This document shows positions 1-7,821 of a stretch of DNA of 32,003 nt, piece after piece. Numbering within the stretch: position 1 is the stretch's first letter; the number at the start of each line of letters is the position of its first letter. The translations under genes and the position numbers were made by a program. Under the pieces are notes generated by a model. That model was not told where the DNA came from, made no database searches, and was given only the letters and a program-made list of their open reading frames with translations. Origin of the DNA: Komagataeibacter melaceti (GTDB lineage Bacteria; Pseudomonadota; Alphaproteobacteria; Acetobacterales; Acetobacteraceae); the NCBI RefSeq assembly GCF_003403295.1, contig NZ_QUWV01000166.1, positions 1 through 32,003 on the forward strand, in the 5' to 3' direction.

Positions 1-2
1 CC

Positions 3-2111
3 CCCACCCTCCTTGCCCCGCTGCTTGCCGGTGTCGAGAGCCTGAAGGGTGTCCGGCCCGCCACGGCGCGGCTGCTGGCGCGCGCGGCTTCCGGCCCGCG
101 TGTGATCGACCTGCTGTTCCACCTGCCGGAATCATTGGTGGACCGGCGTTACCGCCCGACCCTGCGCGCGGCGGAAACGGGGCGTATCTGTACGCTTCAT
201 GTCACGGTCACGCGCATCACGCCGCCCCCACCCGGCGGCGCGCGTGGCAGGCGGCCGTGGCGGGTGTTGGTCAGTGACGGCACGGGGGAAGCGGAGCTTG
301 TCTTTTTCTCGCCCCATCAGGCCCGCAGGCTGGAGGCCGGGCAGGAGATATGCGTATCAGGCATGCTGGAGCGTTTTGGCGACCGGCTGAACATGGCCCA
401 CCCGGACCACCTTGTCCCCGCCGCGCGTGCGGGGGAAATCCCGCTGCTTGATCCCGTCTGGCCGCTTACGGCGGGGCTGTTCCCCGGTCAGGTGCGTGCG
501 GCCATACGGGCGGCGTTCGATATTTTTCCCGCCCTGCCCGAATGGCAGGATGCGAGCGTGCTGGCGTCGCGCAAATGGCCGGGTTTCGAGCAGGCGCTGC
601 GCACGCTGCACCGGCCATGCGATTTTCCTGAACTGCTGGAGGGCGATGCGCTGGTGGGCGCGTCCGAACGCGCGCGGGCGCGGCTGGCGTGTGATGACCT
701 GCTGGCCCAGCAGGTTTCCATGGCGCAGGCGCGCAGGCTCAACCGCCTGCGGCCGGGGCGCGCCATCGTGCCCGATGGCAGCCTGCGTGGCGTGGCCCTG
801 TCGCGCTTCGGGCATGAACCGACCACGGCGCAGGTCCGCGCACTGGCGGAAATAGATGCCGACCTTGCCGCACCACGGCAGATGACCCGGCTGCTGCAGG
901 GTGATGTCGGGGCAGGCAAGACGCTGGTGGCACTTCTGGCCATGCTGGGCGCGGTGGAGGCCGGGCATCAGGCAGCCCTGATGGCGCCGACCGAGATACT
1001 GGCCCGCCAGCATCTGGCCACCTTCACCAGACTTTCCCCCGTGCCGGTCGCCTTCCTGAGCGGCAGCGTGAAGGGAAAAGCCCGGCGTGAGGCGCTGGCC
1101 ATGATTGCCGATGGCACGGCGCGGCTGGTCATCGGCACACATGCCCTGTTTCAGGAACGGGTGGTCTTTGCCGATCTGGCACTGGCCGTGATTGACGAGC
1201 AGCACCGCTTCGGCGTGGAGCAGCGCGCCATGTTGGGTGAGAAAGGCCCGCAGACGGACGTGCTGGTCATGACCGCAACCCCCATCCCGCGCAGCCTCCT
1301 GCTGACGCAGTGGGGGGACATGCTGGTCAGTCGGCTGGACGTAAAGCCCGCGGGGCGCAAGCCGGTGCGGACCTCGCTGCATGCGCTGTCGGCCATGGGG
1401 GACCTGCTGGTGGGCATGGAACGCGCGCTGGCGCGGGGCGCGCGGATTTTCTGGGTCTGTCCGCTGGTCAGTGAAAGCGAGACCTGCGACATCGCCGCTG
1501 CCGAGGCCCGGCATGCCGCCCTGGCCGCGCATTTCGGGGCCGAAAGCGTGGGTCTTGCCCACGGGCAGCAGGATATTGCGGTGCGTGAGCAGGCCATTGC
1601 CGATTTCGCGGCGGGAAAGACCCGTATTCTCGTGGCGACAACGGTGATCGAGGTGGGCGTGGACATACCCGATGCTACGGTCATGATTATTGAACATGCC
1701 GAGCGTTTTGGCCTGGCCCAGTTGCACCAGCTACGTGGGCGCGTGGGGCGTGGGCAGGCTGAATCCTACTGCCTGCTGCTGCATGACAGCGCGCTGGGCC
1801 AGACCGCGCGGCGCAGGCTTGCGCTGCTGCGGGAGACGGATGACGGGTTTCTCATTGCCGATGAGGATTTCCGCCTGCGCGGTGGCGGCGACCTGACCGG
1901 GCGGCGGCAGTCCGGCATGCCGGACCTGCGGCTGGCCAGCCCGCTGCATGTGGACATGCTGCTGCGGCTTGCGGCGCAGGATGCGCGGCGCATTGTCGAT
2001 ACCCCGCAGCGCGATGCCTCACCCGCGCTGCGGGCGCGCAGGCCGGCGGTCAGGCTCCTGCTGGACCTTTTCTCGCGTGCGCAGGCGGTGCGGGCGATAC
2101 GGGCGGGGTAG
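3..2111 (+). CDS. recG: ATP-dependent DNA helicase RecG (5' end outside window)
   Basis: RecG is the branched-DNA helicase that remodels stalled forks and Holliday junctions. The reading frame is already open at base 3 (PTLLAPLLAGVESLKGV, the usual RecG N-terminal wedge lead-in), so the GTG at 102 is internal and the true start lies before the window. Visible in order are an OB-fold wedge region (about bases 150-480), Walker A GDVGAGKT near base 900, a DEQH box near 1195, and the helicase C-terminal motif QLRGRVGRG near 1725. About 702 residues are visible, close to the full family length. The stop at 2109-2111 lies inside the 3' end of the convergent tetR-type gene. Function is certain from the motifs; only the start is missing. 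Confidence 0.96.
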   Translation, partial: PTLLAPLLAGVESLKGVRPATARLLARAASGPRVIDLLFHLPESLVDRRYRPTLRAAETGRICTLHVTVTRITPPPPGGARGRRPWRVLVSDGTGEAELVFFSPHQARRLEAGQEICVSGMLERFGDRLNMAHPDHLVPAARAGEIPLLDPVWPLTAGLFPGQVRAAIRAAFDIFPALPEWQDASVLASRKWPGFEQALRTLHRPCDFPELLEGDALVGASERARARLACDDLLAQQVSMAQARRLNRLRPGRAIVPDGSLRGVALSRFGHEPTTAQVRALAEIDADLAAPRQMTRLLQGDVGAGKTLVALLAMLGAVEAGHQAALMAPTEILARQHLATFTRLSPVPVAFLSGSVKGKARREALAMIADGTARLVIGTHALFQERVVFADLALAVIDEQHRFGVEQRAMLGEKGPQTDVLVMTATPIPRSLLLTQWGDMLVSRLDVKPAGRKPVRTSLHALSAMGDLLVGMERALARGARIFWVCPLVSESETCDIAAAEARHAALAAHFGAESVGLAHGQQDIAVREQAIADFAAGKTRILVATTVIEVGVDIPDATVMIIEHAERFGLAQLHQLRGRVGRGQAESYCLLLHDSALGQTARRRLALLRETDDGFLIADEDFRLRGGGDLTGRRQSGMPDLRLASPLHVDMLLRLAAQDARRIVDTPQRDASPALRARRPAVRLLLDLFSRAQAVRAIRAG

Positions 2112-2781
2112 TCTCGGTCATTTCTGGCGCCGCCACGCCCATCAGCGCCGCCGCCTGCGCGAAAAAGAAGGTGGCGAACAGGTCAATCGCCTGTGGCCCG
2201 TGTTCCACCCGCGCGCGCAGCACCGCCCCTTCCCACCCTATCCAGAAATGGCGGGCCAGCCGGTGGCAGAGCTGCTTCTGCGCGGTGGTTGGCGGTGCGT
2301 CGTACGCGCCCAGCAGGCAATCCGCCACGCGCTGTTCCCAGCCCTGCAGAATCGCGCAGAGCTGGATGTTGAACGATTCGGGCAGGATATCGATTTCATG
2401 GCCGAGATTGCCGATCAAGCACCCCCGGCGGAAAGCGTGGCGCTGCATGCCCGCACGTGCGTCATGGACGAAATTCAGCAGTCGCTGGAGCGGCGGGAGC
2501 GCACCATCGGTCAGCCAGCGTTCGATCCGGGCGTTGAAATAGCTGGCGTAACTCTCGATCAGGATCTGGCCGAAAGCCTGCTTGCTGTCGAAGCAGGCGT
2601 AAAAAGAGCCTTTTGAAATTCCGGTGGCGTTGAGCACGTCATCAACGCGGGTGGCGGAAAAGCCCTTTTCGGTCAGCAGTTCCACACCCGCACGCACCAG
2701 CATCGCCCGTGTGCCCTCTGGTGCGCGGGCTGTCTTGGGCGGGCGACCACGACCACGGCGCGGGGGCGATGTATCAGACAT
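2050..2781 (-). CDS. TetR-family transcriptional regulator, AcuR-like
   Basis: This is a predicted DNA-binding repressor of 243 residues. A basic N-terminal stretch (RRGRGRPPK) precedes a TetR helix-turn-helix at about residues 25-70, including GISKGSFYACFDSKQAFG. The ligand domain contains RRGCLIGNLGHE and FWIGWEGAVLRA, segments I recall from AcuR-type regulators that respond to acrylate or other reactive small molecules. The actual ligand cannot be read from sequence. The last ~20 residues are Pro/Ala rich and are encoded antisense to the recG 3' end. No obvious target gene is adjacent; the divergent neighbour is the cold-shock gene across a 375-base gap. The ATG at 2781 fits the N-terminal pattern of the family. 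Confidence 0.85.
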   Translation of the reverse strand: MSDTSPPRRGRGRPPKTARAPEGTRAMLVRAGVELLTEKGFSATRVDDVLNATGISKGSFYACFDSKQAFGQILIESYASYFNARIERWLTDGALPPLQRLLNFVHDARAGMQRHAFRRGCLIGNLGHEIDILPESFNIQLCAILQGWEQRVADCLLGAYDAPPTTAQKQLCHRLARHFWIGWEGAVLRARVEHGPQAIDLFATFFFAQAAALMGVAAPEMTETTPPVSPAPPAHARKGPAGA

Positions 2782-3156
2782 TGCACGATATTCTTACCAG
2801 CTGGAACGCATGTAACGCGGAACGCCCTTCCCATAATGTGTGTCAGTCGCAAAATGCAAGATTAATTGCTGAATTTAATTTGCAGCTTTTCCCATCAGCC
2901 CGCCGTGATCCCCCGCTCACAAAACTGTTCATATGTGAGAATTCTTGTGCAACCAACGGCGGGAATATGCTTTGGTGTTGTTGATGCCGATGCGATTTAT
3001 GCTAGGGTCACCGCAGGACGGAGAATGTTATCCTGAGCCGGGCCGCCTAAACCACGGTAAACGCCAGAAAGGCTGATCTCCATCCTGCAAACGTGCTTTC
3101 ATTCGGTGGTGTTCCCGCAGGGGATATCCGCCACCTAGACCTCGGGATTACGACCG
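2782..3156. other. 375-base divergent intergenic region
   Basis: No convincing protein gene was found here. The tetR-proximal half is AT-rich (about 2840-2960), unlike its surroundings. A possible plus-strand -10 (TATGCT near 2998) precedes a 12-base-arm stem at 3013-3088, described separately as the cold-shock leader. Operators for the TetR regulator would be expected here, but no strong palindrome was identified by eye. Confidence 0.5.
3013..3088 (+). promoter_or_regulatory. Structured 5' leader of the cold-shock gene
   Basis: GCAGGACGGAGA (3013-3024) pairs with TCTCCATCCTGC (3077-3088): eleven of twelve positions pair, with one C-A mismatch. It closes a 52-base interior that can form smaller stems such as GCC/GGC around AGAAA at 3063-3073 and AGCC (3036-3039) with GGCT (3071-3074). 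It lies 70-140 bases before the coding region. Known cspA-type mRNAs have long temperature-responsive leaders, so this is a candidate RNA thermosensor or other regulatory leader. The pairing is seen; the role is inferred. Confidence 0.5.
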
Positions 3157-3840
3157 TTGAGAAGTAACAGGACCGACCGCAGCTCCCGCTCCCCGCGCCG
3201 CGGCGGATTTGACGATGATTTCATGTCATCGCCTTCATTTGGTGATCGCGGCGCCCCGCCGCCCCGCCGTTCCTTTGGTGGCGGAGGTGCCGGTCCCCAG
3301 ATCGTCGCATCCGGCCCGGAGATTGGCGCCACCGTAAAGTGGTTCAACAGCGAGAAGGGCTTCGGCTTTGTCGAGCTGTCCGACGGATCGGGCGACGTGT
3401 TCCTGCACGCCAATGCCCTGAACCCGACCGGACATGCCACGGTAGCGCCGGGCACCACGCTGGTGGTGCAGATTGGCCAGGGCCCCAAAGGTCGTCAGGT
3501 CGCGGCTGTCCTTTCCGTTGACGAGAGCACAGCCCAGCCCGAGCGCCCGCGCGGTGGTTTCGGTGCCGGTGCGCCCGGCCCGCGTGGCGGCTTCTCCCGC
3601 TCCGGTCGTCCCGCCCCTGACCTGTCGCACGCGCAGGACATGCGTGGCACGGTCAAGTGGTACAACGCCACCAAGGGCTTCGGCTTCATCACGCCCGAAA
3701 ACGGCGGCAAGGACATTTTCGTCCACGCTTCCGCGCTGGAACGCTCGGGCCTGTCCGGCCTGACGGAAGGCCAGACGGCAAACGTGCAGGTTGTGGAAGG
3801 CCAGAAAGGCCCCGAAGCAGCTGCCCTGTCGGTGGACTGA
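3157..3840 (+). CDS. Double cold-shock-domain protein
   Basis: This is a predicted single-stranded nucleic acid binding protein with two cold-shock domains joined by a Gly/Arg/Pro-rich linker. CSD1 (about residues 55-125) carries VKWFNSEKGFGFVEL and DVFLHANAL. CSD2 (about 163-227) carries VKWYNATKGFGFITP and DIFVHASAL. Both keep the aromatic RNP1/RNP2 residues. The N-terminal ~50 residues are Arg/Gly/Pro-rich and look disordered. The TTG at 3157 gives the longest frame, with an in-frame stop just upstream at 3136. It has only a weak GGGA ribosome site, and the ATG at 3223 is a possible alternative. Tandem-CSD proteins of about this size are common in alphaproteobacteria. The gene is followed by a strong terminator. 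Confidence 0.9.
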   Translation: MRSNRTDRSSRSPRRGGFDDDFMSSPSFGDRGAPPPRRSFGGGGAGPQIVASGPEIGATVKWFNSEKGFGFVELSDGSGDVFLHANALNPTGHATVAPGTTLVVQIGQGPKGRQVAAVLSVDESTAQPERPRGGFGAGAPGPRGGFSRSGRPAPDLSHAQDMRGTVKWYNATKGFGFITPENGGKDIFVHASALERSGLSGLTEGQTANVQVVEGQKGPEAAALSVD

Positions 3841-3886
3841 TTTCGCGCTCCCCTTCCCCACCCGGGGAAGGATGAACGGATAAAGG

Positions 3887-3922
3887 AACAGGGCCGTCCC
3901 GGTTGGGATGGCCCTGTTTTTT
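3887..3922 (+). terminator. Rho-independent terminator after the cold-shock gene
   Basis: A 14-base-pair stem (AACAGGGCCGTCCC / GGGATGGCCCTGTT, one G-U pair) with a GGTT tetraloop is followed by a T tract. It sits about 45 bases after the cold-shock stop codon. Confidence 0.93.
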
Positions 3923-3980
3923 ATTGCGTACTGCCTTTTTACCAGAAGCTGGTTCAGTCAGCGCCCTGTTGGAAAATGAT

Positions 3981-4060
3981 AAAAGTTTCTGGATGCCGCC
4001 CTTTTTCAAAAAGGCGGCGTTCTCTGAAGCTGTTTGAAAAAAGCCTCACCAAAAATTTTT
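3981..4060. repeat. Cloverleaf-like palindromic element, possible dispersed repeat
   Basis: Outer arms AAAAGTTTCTGG (3981-3992) and CCAAAAATTTTT (4049-4060) pair at ten of twelve positions. They enclose two hairpins: GCCGCC/GGCGGC at 3995-4018 with a TTTTTCAAAAA core, and an imperfect GAAGCT...AAGCCTC hairpin at 4026-4047. The whole could fold as a three-way junction on either strand. It lies just beyond the smpB stop, where it may also end transcription. I recall similar intergenic elements in Komagataeibacter-type genomes, but this is the only copy I see in the window. Confidence 0.55.
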
Positions 4061-4076
4061 GCCAGTCTGAGCGTGG

Positions 4077-4574
4077 TTAATATTCGCGGCCCTTGCTGCG
4101 CAGCAGGCGGGCCTTGTCCCGCTGCCAGTCACGCTCGGCTATGGCATGGCGCTTGTCGGCCTTCTTGCGGCCTTCACCCACGCCAAGCGTCAGCTTGGCC
4201 AGGCCCCGGCTGTTGAAGTGGATGTCCAGCGGCACAAGGGTTACGCCATCGCGTGCGACTTCACCAAGCAGTTTGTCGAGCTGTTTTTTATGCAGCAGCA
4301 GCTTGCGCGGCGCGCGCGGTTCGAATCGGGACAGCACGCCGCCCTGATATTCGGGGATGTAGCTGTTGATCAGCCACAGTTCGCCATTGCGCTCTCCGGC
4401 ATAGGCTTCGTTTATGGTGGCACGCCCCATGCGCAGGCTTTTGACTTCCGGCCCCTTCAGCACCAGTCCGGCCTCCACCGTTTCCACGATGGTGTAATTG
4501 AAGCGGCCCTTGCGGTTCTGCGCGGCGATCCCTGTCGAAATCATGCCGCTGCCGCCCTTGCTTTTGGGTGCCAT
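4077..4574 (-). CDS. smpB: SsrA-binding protein SmpB
   Basis: SmpB binds tmRNA and delivers it to stalled ribosomes in trans-translation. The protein is 165 residues, starting MAPKSKGG from the ATG at 4574. It has the conserved NRKGRFNYTI entry, the ETVEAGLVLKGPEVKSLR core, the EAYA and ERNGELWL segments, and the basic C-terminal tail (GRKKADKRHAIAERDWQRDK), which lies in the mRNA channel. It begins only 4 bases after the dapA stop, so the two are probably co-transcribed. The frame continues upstream into dapA, but that part is antisense-like noise. The tmRNA gene itself is not in the window. Confidence 0.96.
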   Translation of the reverse strand: MAPKSKGGSGMISTGIAAQNRKGRFNYTIVETVEAGLVLKGPEVKSLRMGRATINEAYAGERNGELWLINSYIPEYQGGVLSRFEPRAPRKLLLHKKQLDKLLGEVARDGVTLVPLDIHFNSRGLAKLTLGVGEGRKKADKRHAIAERDWQRDKARLLRSKGREY

Positions 4575-4578
4575 GGGC

Positions 4579-5457
4579 TTAATCCAGCAGCCCGACGGCG
4601 GAAAGCGCGGCCTTGACCTTTTCCCGGCCCGCATCACTGAGCGGGGCCAGCGGCAGGCGGCATGTCTCCCCCATAAGCCCCAGCACGCTTGCGGCGAACT
4701 TGACCGGCACGGGGTTGCTTTCACAGAACAGGGCGTCATGCAGCGGCAGCAGGCGGTCCTGCAGTTCCATGGCTTCCATAGTGTTGCCGTCCGTCCAGCT
4801 CTGCTGCACCTGCGCGCACAGCGCGGGGGCGACGTTGGCGGTCACGCTTATGCAGCCATCGCCACCGGCGGCCAGGAACGAGACGGCGGTGCCGTCCTCG
4901 CCAGATATCTGGTTGAACGGCTTTTTCACCGCCCGGCGCACCAGCAGCGGGCGCAGCAGGTTGGCGGTGGAATCCTTGACCCCGATGATGTTGGGGTGCT
5001 GCGCCAGGCGCGCCATCGTCTCGACCGATATGTCAATGACCGACCGGCCCGGGATGTTGTACAGGATGACGGGGATGCTGATGGCGTCGGCCACCGCCAT
5101 GAAGTGGCGGTACACCCCCTCCTGCGTCGGCTTGTTGTAATAGGGGGTGACGACCAGCACGCCCGATGCCCCGGCCTGTTCCGCCCGCTTCGCCATGGCC
5201 ACGGCCTCGGCAGTGCTGTTGGAGCCCGCCCCGGCTATGACCGGCACGCGCCCCGCCACCGATTTTATGGTGAACTCCACCACTTTTTCATGTTCGTCAT
5301 GCGTCAGTGTCGGGCTCTCGCCCGTGGTGCCGACCGGGACCACGGCGGACGTGCCCTGCTGGACCTGCCAGTCGATAAAGCGGCTCATGGAGGGCAGATC
5401 CAGTGATCCGTCCTCGTTCATGGGTGTGATAAGGGCGGTAATGGAACCCTTGAACAT
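4579..5457 (-). CDS. dapA: 4-hydroxy-tetrahydrodipicolinate synthase
   Basis: DapA condenses pyruvate with aspartate semialdehyde, the first committed step of lysine and diaminopimelate synthesis. The 292-residue product keeps the catalytic set in the expected places: Thr44 and Thr45 in GTTGES, Tyr133 in LYNIPGRS, and the Schiff-base Lys161 in GVKDST. The ATG at 5457 has a good AGGTGG ribosome site and gives the usual N-terminus MFKGSITALITP. A GTG at 5469 in frame is less likely. It is followed at once by smpB. Upstream lie a predicted promoter and two perfect inverted repeats (5491-5545). Confidence 0.97.
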   Translation of the reverse strand: MFKGSITALITPMNEDGSLDLPSMSRFIDWQVQQGTSAVVPVGTTGESPTLTHDEHEKVVEFTIKSVAGRVPVIAGAGSNSTAEAVAMAKRAEQAGASGVLVVTPYYNKPTQEGVYRHFMAVADAISIPVILYNIPGRSVIDISVETMARLAQHPNIIGVKDSTANLLRPLLVRRAVKKPFNQISGEDGTAVSFLAAGGDGCISVTANVAPALCAQVQQSWTDGNTMEAMELQDRLLPLHDALFCESNPVPVKFAASVLGLMGETCRLPLAPLSDAGREKVKAALSAVGLLD

Positions 5458-5490
5458 GGTTGTTTCCACCTGGATCGTGTGTCCTGCTAC

Positions 5491-5562
5491 GCATGTGCCG
5501 GGGGCAGCACATGCTTATATGCCTGTATATGGTACTTATACAGGCTGCGGCACAGGGGGCAA
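5491..5562 (-). promoter_or_regulatory. Predicted dapA promoter overlapped by two inverted repeats
   Basis: On the minus strand a -35-like TTGCCC (5562-5557) and a -10-like TATAAG (5540-5535) are separated by 16 bases. The -10 sits inside the perfect inverted repeat GCCTGTATA (5521-5529) / TATACAGGC (5537-5545). A second perfect repeat, GCATGTGC (5491-5498) / GCACATGC (5507-5514), lies just downstream. The placement suits an operator pair controlling dapA-smpB. Neither hairpin is followed by a T tract on the minus strand, so they are poor terminators for pheA. The regulator is unknown. Confidence 0.45.
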
Positions 5563-5581
5563 AATCTGGCCGCAGCCCTGC

Positions 5582-6427
5582 TCAGCCCGCCTGCCGGAAG
5601 GGAGACCCGGGATAGACGCCCAGTATCTCCTGCTGTTCCGAAAAGAATGAAAGTTCCCGCAGCGCCTCGGCCAGTGGCGGGGCCTCGGGGTGGCCCTCCA
5701 CATCCATCAGGAACTGCGTGGCGGAGAATGACCCCTCCAGCATGTAGCTCTCCAGCCGGGTCATGTTTACGCCTGATGTGGCAAAGCCGCCCAGCGCCTT
5801 GTACAGCGCGCCGGGCTGGTTGTTGACACGGAACAGCAGCGTGGTCAGGAACCCCGGCGCAGGCGGCGGCAGTTCAGCCGGTTTGCGTGACGCGATGTAG
5901 AAGCGCGTGGTGTTATGGGCCGCGTCTTCCACATTGCGGCGCAGGATTTCAAGGCCGTTGAGTTCCGCCGCCAGCGCGGAGGCCACGGCCACATCTTCCT
6001 TGCGGTTCCAGGCCCGCACCATCTCGGCAGCGCCTGCGGTATCGAACTCCACCACCGGCTCCAGCCCGAGTTCAGCGATGATGCCGCGCACCTGCGCCAT
6101 TGCAACGGGGTGGGTATGCACCCGCCGCGCATCGGCCAGCGTGCTGCCCGGCACGCCCAGCAGGCAGTGCTCCACGCGCTGGAAATGTTCCCCCACAATG
6201 AAAAGCCCCGCCTGCGGCAGCAGGGCGTGGATGTCGGGCACGCGGCCCGCAAGGCTGTTCTCACATGCCAGCATGGCCAGTTCGGCACGCCCGTCATGCA
6301 CGGCGGCAATGGCCTGCCCGAAGGTCTGGCATGGCAGGGTTGCCCAGCCGGGGCGGGCCTGCCTGCATGCCAGGTCCGAATAGGCCCCCGGCATGCCCTG
6401 GAAGGCGATAATGCCAGCGCCGCTCAT
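5582..6427 (-). CDS. pheA: Prephenate dehydratase (monofunctional, with ACT domain)
   Basis: It converts prephenate to phenylpyruvate in phenylalanine synthesis. The 281-residue protein has the N-terminal FQGMPGAYSD start and the ACENSLAGRV segment. The catalytic NTTRF motif is at about residues 172-176. A C-terminal ACT domain carries GALYKALGGFATSGVNMTRLES, the usual phenylalanine feedback-inhibition site (GALY and ES parts kept). There is no chorismate mutase domain. Its ATG overlaps the kdsB stop by 4 bases (ATGA), indicating translational coupling. The hairpin-containing gap of about 120 bases separates it from dapA. Confidence 0.95.
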   Translation of the reverse strand: MSGAGIIAFQGMPGAYSDLACRQARPGWATLPCQTFGQAIAAVHDGRAELAMLACENSLAGRVPDIHALLPQAGLFIVGEHFQRVEHCLLGVPGSTLADARRVHTHPVAMAQVRGIIAELGLEPVVEFDTAGAAEMVRAWNRKEDVAVASALAAELNGLEILRRNVEDAAHNTTRFYIASRKPAELPPPAPGFLTTLLFRVNNQPGALYKALGGFATSGVNMTRLESYMLEGSFSATQFLMDVEGHPEAPPLAEALRELSFFSEQQEILGVYPGSPFRQAG

Positions 6428-7179
6428 GCCATCGCTTCCATTAGGGTGCGGGCGCGTTCCAGGTCGGCTGGTGTGTCCACGCCAAACGGCGCGCTGGCAA
6501 TGCGCGCGCAGCCAATGGTCATGCCAGCCTCCAGCGCGCGTAGCTGTTCAAGTTTTTCACGTTTTTCCAGATCACTTTCAGGCAGGCCGACAAAGCGGGC
6601 CAGTGCCGCGCGGCGGTAGGCGTATATGCCCACATGGTGCCATAGCTGCCCCTGCCCCCACGGTATGGGCATGCGTGAAAAATAGAGCGCGCGGGCTGTG
6701 TGCGCCATTTCCCCCGCCGCGTCCTGACCAAAAGCGCAGGCGACCTTGACCACGGATTCAGCCGTGGCCTCGGCCCTGTCCACCACGGGGGCGACAAGGG
6801 TTGCGATATCAAGGCTGCCGTCATCAGCCAGCGGGCGCAGCACGGCCCGCAGGCTGGCGGGGTCCACTCCCGGCAGGTCACCCTGCAGGTTGATGACGGT
6901 GTCATACATGCCTGCCGGGTCCAGTTTCTGGAGCGCGTGCCAGATGCGGTCGGAACCGGAAGGCAGGTCCGGGTCGGTCAGGATGGCGGTGCCACCCGCG
7001 CGTTCTACAACGGTGGCAATTTCCTGCTCGGCGGTGGCGACCGCCACGGGGCCGATACTGGCCGTGCGGGCGCGGTCGAGCACATGCACGATCATGGGGC
7101 GTCCGGCTATGTCGGCCAGCGGTTTTCCCGGCAGCCGGGTCGAGGCCATCCGGGCCGGAATCAGAACAATGGGCTTCAT
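6424..7179 (-). CDS. kdsB: 3-deoxy-manno-octulosonate cytidylyltransferase
   Basis: KdsB activates KDO as CMP-KDO for lipopolysaccharide core assembly. The 251-residue product starts IVLIPARMASTRLPGKPL, the nucleotide-binding signature. It includes NLQGDLPG (metal/CTP region), HVGIYAYRR and LEQLRALE, in family order. The ATG at 7179 gives the canonical MKPIVLIPAR start; the open frame upstream of it does not resemble the family. It is the first gene of a minus-strand pair with pheA. The region 7180-7317 separates it from the divergent cytochrome gene. Confidence 0.96.
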   Translation of the reverse strand: MKPIVLIPARMASTRLPGKPLADIAGRPMIVHVLDRARTASIGPVAVATAEQEIATVVERAGGTAILTDPDLPSGSDRIWHALQKLDPAGMYDTVINLQGDLPGVDPASLRAVLRPLADDGSLDIATLVAPVVDRAEATAESVVKVACAFGQDAAGEMAHTARALYFSRMPIPWGQGQLWHHVGIYAYRRAALARFVGLPESDLEKREKLEQLRALEAGMTIGCARIASAPFGVDTPADLERARTLMEAMA

Positions 7180-7317
7180 GGGATCTGGGTCTGGGCCATC
7201 CGTAATCTGTGCGGCGGCAGGGGCCGTCCGCCGCCCGGCATGCTTCACACAGGGCGCGCGGCAGTCTAGGTAAGGAGCGGTTTTCATGCAACCGTATGGG
7301 AAGGACACCGAAATTCC

Positions 7318-7821
7318 ATGAACAGCGCCAGCCTTAACCAGATCGGGGCGGCCTGCCTCATTGCCGCACTGGCGGTAGGGGCAAGCTGGGGTGTCGCCCA
7401 TACGGCGGTGCCCGAACCGCAGCCAGCCCGGCCCGGCGTCGCCATTCCCCACCCGGCGGCCCCGGCGGGTGCCTCGATTGATGATCTGGTGGCGAAGGCC
7501 AGCGTCGAAAAGGGCCACGCCATTGCCGACCGGCAATGCAGCATGTGCCACAGCCTCGCCCCGCATGGCCCCGCCATTATCGGGCCGGACCTGTTTGGCG
7601 TGTTCGGCACGCATGTGGGTGACATTCCGGGCTATGAATTCTCCGAGGCGCTGAAGGCGCACAAGGACGAGACATGGACCAACGCCACCCTGTCCGCCTG
7701 GCTGACCGCCCCGTCCGATTACGCGCCGGGCACCAAGATGTCCTTTCCGGGCATTGCGTCGGAAACGGATCGGGCGGATGTGATCGCCTATCTGCGCTCC
7801 CTGCATGAGGAGACGCCCTGA
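7318..7821 (+). CDS. Membrane-anchored class I cytochrome c
   Basis: A predicted periplasmic electron carrier of 167 residues. An N-terminal hydrophobic helix (about residues 9-28) acts as signal or anchor and is followed by a Pro/Ala-rich linker. The haem site is C74-S-M-C77-H78. The axial methionine is Met141 in PGTKMSFPG. Features such as GPDLFGVFG are typical of the cytochrome c2/cyt c552-type family of alphaproteobacteria, which commonly feed terminal oxidases. The stop overlaps the hisN start (TGATG), so the two genes are translationally coupled although they belong to different processes. Confidence 0.92.
   Translation: MNSASLNQIGAACLIAALAVGASWGVAHTAVPEPQPARPGVAIPHPAAPAGASIDDLVAKASVEKGHAIADRQCSMCHSLAPHGPAIIGPDLFGVFGTHVGDIPGYEFSEALKAHKDETWTNATLSAWLTAPSDYAPGTKMSFPGIASETDRADVIAYLRSLHEETP

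Noticed and set aside
357-1727. 456-codon minus-strand frame antisense to recG
   Set aside because: It is an unbroken frame caused by high GC, with no domain sense (Gln/His/Gly-rich), wholly inside a confirmed recG.
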